Source: an uncultured Plesiomonas sp. (GTDB lineage: Bacteria; Pseudomonadota; Gammaproteobacteria; Enterobacterales; CAMTGL01). Taken from it: 9,497 bases of DNA. The position numbers and the translations under genes are program-made. Below the pieces are notes generated by a model. The model made no database searches. It was not told where the DNA came from and saw only the letters and a program-made list of their open reading frames with translations. The stretch is taken from the NCBI GenBank assembly GCA_947071955.1, contig CAMTGL010000071.1, forward strand, positions 1 to 9,497, written 5' to 3'. Of the stretch, positions 5,872-9,497 are shown piece after piece (the stretch's first letter is position 1; the number at the start of each line of letters is the position of its first letter).

Positions 5872-6495
5872 TTAATCAATTCTGAATGTAGGTAATTTCA
5901 GGTGCCAGCGAATTGCCGCTAAACGGATACCTAAAGTTGCAAATAACCCCAATAACATCGCCGTTTGGGAGGCCATACCATACTGTAAAGCGCTGGTATG
6001 TAAGATCCCCCCTACAATACAAGCGGTTGCATAAATCTCGGTACGCAAGACCATTGGCACTTCACGTGCCAACACATCACGGATAATACCGCCGCCAACA
6101 CCGGTAATCACGCCCATCACCACTGCAACCATAGGCCCAGCACCATTGGCCAGCGCCTTATTTACGCCGATACCCAAAAAGACCGCCAATCCAATCGCAT
6201 CGAGTACCGGTAAAATCCACCATGCAATGTTGCGTGGGCGACGTACCAACAGCATAGTCAGCGCACAGGTAACAAAAATTACCACCAAATAGAAAGGGTC
6301 AGTGATCCAAAAAACCGGCCCAGCATCCAGCGCCATATCACGGATCGTACCGCCACCAATGGCAGTCACTGCCGCAAGTACCACAACACCAAAAGGGTCC
6401 ATCCGCAAACGGCCTGCCAGCAGTACACCCGAAATTGCAAATACCGCCGTGCCTAACATGTCGAAAAAATACAGCATGTGCTCGTTGACTCTCAT
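5872..6495 (-). CDS. yadS: YadS, TRIC-type channel / UPF0126 membrane protein
   Basis: This 207-residue inner-membrane protein is nearly collinear with E. coli YadS. It is built from two internal repeats, each with a glycine-rich bend: AIGGGTIRDM (46-54) and GVGGGIIRDV (132-141). They are followed by DPFYLV and REVPMVLRTEIYATACI respectively. About seven hydrophobic helices are visible, and the C terminus IRLAAIRWHLKLPTF is conserved. The family (TRIC / glycine transporter, Pfam UPF0126) forms trimeric cation channels in structural work on other bacteria; the ion carried here is not known, and an older name calls it a glycine transporter. The start is ambiguous: ATG at 6495 has no ribosome binding site, while ATG at 6477 (MLYFFDMLGTAV) matches the E. 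coli N terminus. It lies 71 nt after btuF but has its own promoter in that gap. Confidence 0.93.
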   Translation of the reverse strand: MRVNEHMLYFFDMLGTAVFAISGVLLAGRLRMDPFGVVVLAAVTAIGGGTIRDMALDAGPVFWITDPFYLVVIFVTCALTMLLVRRPRNIAWWILPVLDAIGLAVFLGIGVNKALANGAGPMVAVVMGVITGVGGGIIRDVLAREVPMVLRTEIYATACIVGGILHTSALQYGMASQTAMLLGLFATLGIRLAAIRWHLKLPTFRID

Positions 6496-6522
6496 TGTGT
6501 CGGTTAAAAATCAGGAGCGGCG

Positions 6523-6550
6523 ATTTTAGCGTTTGCGTAACGGCTGGCAA
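6523..6550 (-). promoter_or_regulatory. Promoter of yadS
   Basis: On the minus strand TTGCCA (6550-6545), 16-bp spacer, TAAAAT (6528-6523). Transcription would begin near 6516, leaving a leader of about 20-40 nt depending on the start codon. It implies that yadS can be expressed independently of the mtnN-btuF operon. Confidence 0.6.
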
Positions 6551-6566
6551 TGGGCTTATTAAAAAA

Positions 6567-7445
6567 TCATGATATAGGTGATATTTTTGCCAACGCCTGA
6601 CAAATCTGTTGCGCACCTTGTACCATACGCGGCCCGTTCCGGCTGAGCAGGGCTTCATCAACTGAAATTACTGGCACATTCAGCATATTTCCCCAATATG
6701 CCCGCACCTGCTTAGCACTGTCGGCTGAGCCGGGAAGTAAAATAACATCCGGCTTACGCAGTAAAACCTGCTCTCGGCTGATTTTCGGCCAACTAATACT
6801 GCTGTCGGAAAAAATATTTTTACCACCGCACAACGCCACAATTTCTGACTGTAGCGTGCCCTTGGCTGGAGTAAACATCGCCTGCGTGCCGTACTGGATA
6901 AAAACATTCAGCGGTTTTTCCCGCGCATACTGTCGACGCAAATCGGCCAACTGCGCACGGATCTGCGCCGCACTTTCACGGGCAACAGCCGGTTGTGGGC
7001 TCTCTTTGGCCAGCACATCTAGCTCACTGGCCAAATCATCAAGTGTCAGTGGATTAATATACAAAACCCGAATGCCCAACTGCTCTAATTGGTGCAGTGG
7101 CCGCGCCGGATTACCGCCCTTCCACGCCAGCACCAAATCGGGTTTTAACAGCAAAATTCGCTCAATATTGATACCTCGGTGATCGGCAACCCGTTCAAGT
7201 TGTTGTGCCGCAGGTGGGTAATCAGAGTAGCTGCTGGCCGCCAGTAGTGCATCACCCATACCGGCGGCATAGGCAAACTCAGTACTTGAGGGAGATAATG
7301 AAATAATCCGCTGCGCACTGTCTGCCGGCTGCGCAGATAACAGCGCACAAAATACAAAACTGCCGAACAATATACGGGTCATCAATGCAGCACTTTTACA
7401 CGCCACGCAGAGTGCTTGTATCCCAGAAAAAAATTGCTTTTGCAT
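6567..7445 (-). CDS. btuF: BtuF, periplasmic vitamin B12-binding protein
   Basis: This is the periplasmic lipid-free binding protein that delivers cobalamin to the BtuCD ABC importer. With the start used here it has 292 residues. A signal peptide ends near ADSA-QR (about residue 44-45) and the mature part begins RIISLSPSSTEFAYAAG. Conserved features by comparison with remembered E. coli BtuF: docking glutamates in INIERI (Glu95) and SREQVL (Glu225), pocket residues Trp108, Phe191, Trp219 and Arg273, and the disulfide pair Cys206/Cys282. The position of one pocket Trp (E. coli STWQG) is His89. The ATG at 7445 overlaps the TAA of the upstream gene (TAATG), suggesting translational coupling, but it gives a long n-region before the hydrophobic core. 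ATG at 7382 (MTRILFGSF) gives a classical signal peptide and 271 residues, closer to E. coli (266), but no ribosome binding site. btuC and btuD are not in the window. Confidence 0.93.
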   Translation of the reverse strand: MQKQFFSGIQALCVACKSAALMTRILFGSFVFCALLSAQPADSAQRIISLSPSSTEFAYAAGMGDALLAASSYSDYPPAAQQLERVADHRGINIERILLLKPDLVLAWKGGNPARPLHQLEQLGIRVLYINPLTLDDLASELDVLAKESPQPAVARESAAQIRAQLADLRRQYAREKPLNVFIQYGTQAMFTPAKGTLQSEIVALCGGKNIFSDSSISWPKISREQVLLRKPDVILLPGSADSAKQVRAYWGNMLNVPVISVDEALLSRNGPRMVQGAQQICQALAKISPIS

Positions 7446-8416
7446 TACAGCAGTATCCATAAAGAAGTTAAGCTCAACACAATCAGCGCACGCCACTGGA
7501 GTTGCCGCATCAGCGCCAACAATTGCCCCGCTTGTATGCTATTTTGTCCACCCAGTGTCGGGCGGCTAACACGAATACCTCGGTAACGCAGCGGGCCACC
7601 CATCGCAATATTAAGCGTTAACCCCACCTGCGTATAGAGCGTACCTATCGGGTAATAGGCCCACGCCTTGGCCTGTACATGCATGCGCCGCAAGCGTAAA
7701 AGCATATTTTTTCCAGGGATGAAAAGCAGCACAAACAAGAGCGTGCCCGGCAGCTCGGCCAGCAAAACCAGTGCCGCAGCAAAACGGCCAAAATAGTGAA
7801 ACTGCGGTTGTAACGGTGACCAAACCCGAGCCAGCAACTGGCATAAACGGTACAGAAAAGCAGCAATGCCCCCCCCCAGCACAAACCAAATCAGCACATG
7901 AATCAGGCCACGTAAATAGCCTTGCAGCAGCGTTTCAGCGCCGGCTTTACCCAACCCGAGCAGTGAAAGTGCATCTGTATCACGTTGCACCTTTTCGGCC
8001 AGTAGCGTTCTTGCCGTATGTTTTTGTTGCAGGTGCAGTGCTTGCCTCAGGCGCTGGTTATCCGGCCACACTCGGGCCCAATCAAACGCCAGCCAGAGTA
8101 ACAACAGATTAAACAGCGGCTCTGACCATACCAGCACTGCCAGAGCCAACAGCATAATCGCCATGGGAATGAGCAGCAGTAAGGTGCTTAGCATGCCTGC
8201 CAGTTGCTGCTGGAAAGGGGGATTATCAGCGTGCAAAACCCGCTGTTGTAAACGCAGAGCAACGAGAGTTACCCCTTGCTGTAACACCAGTGCGGGCTGT
8301 GCAAGCAACAGGTGCAATGCAACCCCTCCCCACAAAACAAACAACGGGGTGAAGAGTACGAACCACTGCAGCACATCTGCCGGTAACACGTTTGCCAAGT
8401 TAATACCTGCTGTCAT
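7445..8416 (-). CDS. CbiB/CobD-like integral membrane protein, motif-poor
   Basis: This 323-residue membrane protein resembles the CbiB/CobD (adenosylcobinamide-phosphate synthase) superfamily: KVQRDTDALSLLGLGKAGAET (142-162) matches the family's RDT segment, GGGIAAFLYR (181-190) its LGG...YR segment, and AMGGPLRYRG...RPTLGG (271-290) its LGGP...LG segment. It lacks other motifs expected of the active enzyme, namely ENT-x-DG (here LLQGYLRG), the NTLDSM-GY-N stretch (here QLLARVWSPLQPQ) and the N-terminal HP motif. Six or so hydrophobic segments are seen (about 15-40, 78-112, 170-195, 213-233, 310-323). It follows mtnN by 26 nt and its TAA overlaps the btuF ATG. Homologues annotated as cobalamin biosynthesis family protein occur at this spot in other Enterobacterales. 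A role in B12 or corrinoid handling is suggested by btuF but is unproven. A G9 run (7869-7877) lies in codons 180-183. Confidence 0.8.
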   Translation of the reverse strand: MTAGINLANVLPADVLQWFVLFTPLFVLWGGVALHLLLAQPALVLQQGVTLVALRLQQRVLHADNPPFQQQLAGMLSTLLLLIPMAIMLLALAVLVWSEPLFNLLLLWLAFDWARVWPDNQRLRQALHLQQKHTARTLLAEKVQRDTDALSLLGLGKAGAETLLQGYLRGLIHVLIWFVLGGGIAAFLYRLCQLLARVWSPLQPQFHYFGRFAAALVLLAELPGTLLFVLLFIPGKNMLLRLRRMHVQAKAWAYYPIGTLYTQVGLTLNIAMGGPLRYRGIRVSRPTLGGQNSIQAGQLLALMRQLQWRALIVLSLTSLWILL

Positions 8417-8430
8417 TGTGTAGCCGGCAT
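8413..8430 (-). CDS. Five-codon mini-ORF overlapping the CbiB-like start
   Basis: On the minus strand ATG CCG GCT ACA CAA TGA (8430-8413) ends with its TGA overlapping the ATG of the CbiB-like gene (ATGA), inside the 26-nt gap after mtnN. TTGAGCG lies just upstream. It may help ribosomes re-initiate, or be chance; it is too short to judge. Confidence 0.15.
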   Translation of the reverse strand: MPATQ

Positions 8431-8442
8431 AATGCGCTCAAT

Positions 8443-9159
8443 TTAGCAGCTAGGTGCTAATTCAGTCAGCATTGCGGCTACAATTTTAGAAGATTGTTCT
8501 GCGGCAATCGGTAAAAACGTATCAAAACTCATGCTAGCTTCTTTATCAGCCACATCAGAAATTGCCCGCACTACGACAAATGGCAGTTGATACTGATGAC
8601 ACACATGTGCTACACCCGCCGCTTCCATCTCAACGGCCGTCACGGTTGGGAAGTTTTGTTTAATACGGGCCAGATTATCTGCACCATGAATGAAGGCATC
8701 ACCACTGCACACCAATCCTTTAACGGCATGCAACCCGTTGGCTTGAATACTGTTTTGTGCGGCGTTAATCAGCGCTTGATCAGCCGTAAATGCAGCCGGA
8801 CAATTTGGCAACTGACCAATGGCATAGCCAAATGCGGTAACATCAGCATCATGGTAACGAACTTCTGTTGAAACAACGATATCACCCACATTTAGGCTGC
8901 TGTCTAATCCACCGGCTGATCCGGTATTGATGATGACATCGGGCTGAAAATGTTCAATCAACAGGGTTGTTCCGAGTGCCACGGCAACTTTACCGATCCC
9001 CGATTTCAGCAGAGCTACCTCAACGCCGTTAAGCTGGCCGCTGTAAATTTCACAGCCTGCACGCTCAAAGGTCTGTAGATTGCTAATCTGACCACGTAAA
9101 ATGGCTACTTCCTGCTCCATTGCACCAATAATGCCAACTTTCATGCTGTTTGCTTTCAT
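8443..9159 (-). CDS. mtnN: MTA/SAH nucleosidase
   Basis: 5'-methylthioadenosine/S-adenosylhomocysteine nucleosidase (Pfs) cleaves MTA and SAH to adenine plus the thioribose or ribosylhomocysteine, clearing inhibitors of methylation and polyamine synthesis and supplying the AI-2 precursor. Counting from the family-typical MKVGIIGAMEQE, the catalytic and binding residues sit at the E. coli numbers: Glu12, Met173, Glu174 (VEMEA), Arg193 and Asp197 (RAISDVAD); NTGSAGGL (73-80) and RYHDADVTAFGY (96-107) are also conserved. Start choice: ATG at 9159 has GGAT five bases upstream and adds MKANS, giving 238 residues. ATG at 9144 gives 233, close to the E. coli 232, but has no ribosome binding site. 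The frame stays open further upstream to 9276, which I regard as chance. First gene of the mtnN / CbiB-like / btuF operon. Confidence 0.96.
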   Translation of the reverse strand: MKANSMKVGIIGAMEQEVAILRGQISNLQTFERAGCEIYSGQLNGVEVALLKSGIGKVAVALGTTLLIEHFQPDVIINTGSAGGLDSSLNVGDIVVSTEVRYHDADVTAFGYAIGQLPNCPAAFTADQALINAAQNSIQANGLHAVKGLVCSGDAFIHGADNLARIKQNFPTVTAVEMEAAGVAHVCHQYQLPFVVVRAISDVADKEASMSFDTFLPIAAEQSSKIVAAMLTELAPSC

Positions 9160-9351
9160 GTTATCCACGCTAAATTTTGCCTGTACCCCGTATTGCCCCA
9201 ACAGTATATTGCCCCGCATATTGCGCACCGGATCTTCACCAGTGGTATACGAGTCAACAGTGGCCGACAGGCTCAACGGTAGGCGGTAAAAGTGAGAACA
9301 ACAGTATACCCGCTTTCAAACCGACAGAGTAAATCCCCCCATATTGCCGAT

Positions 9352-9402
9352 AAAAAAAGGGAAAACAGTACGAATAACCGCACCATTTTCCCTGTATTTT
9401 TT
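9352..9402. terminator. Bidirectional Rho-independent terminator right of mtnN
   Basis: On the minus strand AGGGAAAA (9393-9386) pairs with TTTTCCCT (9365-9358) and is followed by TTTTTT. The intervening bases extend the stem (GGTGC with GTACT, including wobble pairs) around an 8-base loop. On the plus strand the stem is followed by GTATTTTTTAT. It must end a minus-strand transcript arriving from beyond the window, or from the tiny ORF at 9401-9457, and shields mtnN from it. Confidence 0.85.
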
Positions 9403-9457
9403 ATAACAATAACCATGCTATAACGATCACTACAATGATAATTGTGCCGATAACCAT
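9401..9457 (-). CDS. Speculative 18-residue hydrophobic peptide ORF
   Basis: ATG at 9457 encodes MVIGTIIIVVIVIAWLLL and stops with TAA at 9403-9401, immediately before the terminator. The composition is that of a single membrane helix, as in small membrane proteins or type I toxins. However, there is no ribosome binding site and AT-rich DNA easily produces such runs. Not recognised as a known peptide. Confidence 0.15.
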   Translation of the reverse strand: MVIGTIIIVVIVIAWLLL

Positions 9458-9497
9458 ATCAATATAATCACAATATTATCGGCCAGTTGAATGATCA

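Larger units (their letters stand above)
9160..9497. other. 338-base region upstream of mtnN, no clear gene
   Basis: The mtnN promoter should lie here on the minus strand; TATACT at 9308-9303 is a candidate -10 but its -35 is poor. Repeats of TATTGC occur at 9191-9199 and 9207-9215 (TATTGCCCC twice, 16 bp apart) and 9219-9226 (TATTGCGC). A bidirectional terminator follows at 9352-9402. The last ~95 bases are AT-rich. On the minus strand they hold an 18-codon hydrophobic ORF (9401-9457) and a frame open to the window edge (9430-9495, ending ...LSAQLSL), which could be the end of an unseen gene or chance. Confidence 0.6.

Noticed and set aside
7611..7889. 92-codon ORF in another frame of the CbiB-like gene
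   Set aside because: Overlapping-frame shadow of a well-formed membrane protein; noted only because a slip at the G9 run would enter this frame.
9160..9276. 39-codon N-terminal extension of mtnN to a TTG
   Set aside because: MtnN family proteins begin at or near MKVGIIGAME; the extension has no family similarity and a good ribosome binding site lies before the ATG at 9159.

Overview
The window looks like chromosomal DNA from a gamma-proteobacterium of the order Enterobacterales. Gene families, protein lengths and the order yaaA-yaaJ-talB all match that group. Base composition is moderate (roughly mid-40s % GC by eye), and the presence of DUF3545 and a CbiB-like gene between mtnN and btuF points away from Escherichia and towards Yersinia/Serratia/Budvicia-type lineages. 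The genus is not proven. I see no insertion sequence, phage, CRISPR or integrase; this is mostly conserved housekeeping DNA.

Layout. Positions 1-330 hold the 3' part of an ACT-domain protein (+). Facing it is a small alpha/beta-hydrolase-like gene (474-980, -), with a perfect hairpin between the two. Next come yaaA (peroxide/iron stress, -) and yaaJ (sodium:alanine-type symporter, -), which ends in a clear terminator. A 558-base gap separates divergent yaaJ and talB. It contains a concentric dyad, a CRP-like site, a good sigma70 promoter and an apparent talB leader of about 240 nt with two chained mini-ORFs. talB (+) ends in a textbook terminator and is followed by a 60-residue DUF3545 gene (+).

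Right half. A bidirectional terminator separates DUF3545 from a minus-strand tRNA-Ile(CAU), which has its own promoter. Upstream of it on the minus strand are yadS (own promoter), btuF, a divergent CbiB-like membrane protein and mtnN. The last three run mtnN -> cbiB-like -> btuF with a 26-nt gap and then a TAATG stop/start overlap, so they look like one operon. The final ~100 bases hold a strong terminator and only a speculative tiny hydrophobic ORF.

How the genes relate. talB serves the non-oxidative pentose phosphate pathway. mtnN removes MTA/SAH (methyl cycle), and btuF delivers cobalamin, the cofactor of methionine synthase in the same cycle, which gives the mtnN/btuF grouping a metabolic logic. 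The CbiB-like protein between them keeps the family outline but lacks several motifs expected of adenosylcobinamide-phosphate synthase, and it carries a G9 tract. It is the least explained full-length gene here. The window joins two blocks that lie apart in E. coli (yaaA-yaaJ-talB and mtnN-btuF-yadS), with DUF3545 and the tRNA at the junction.
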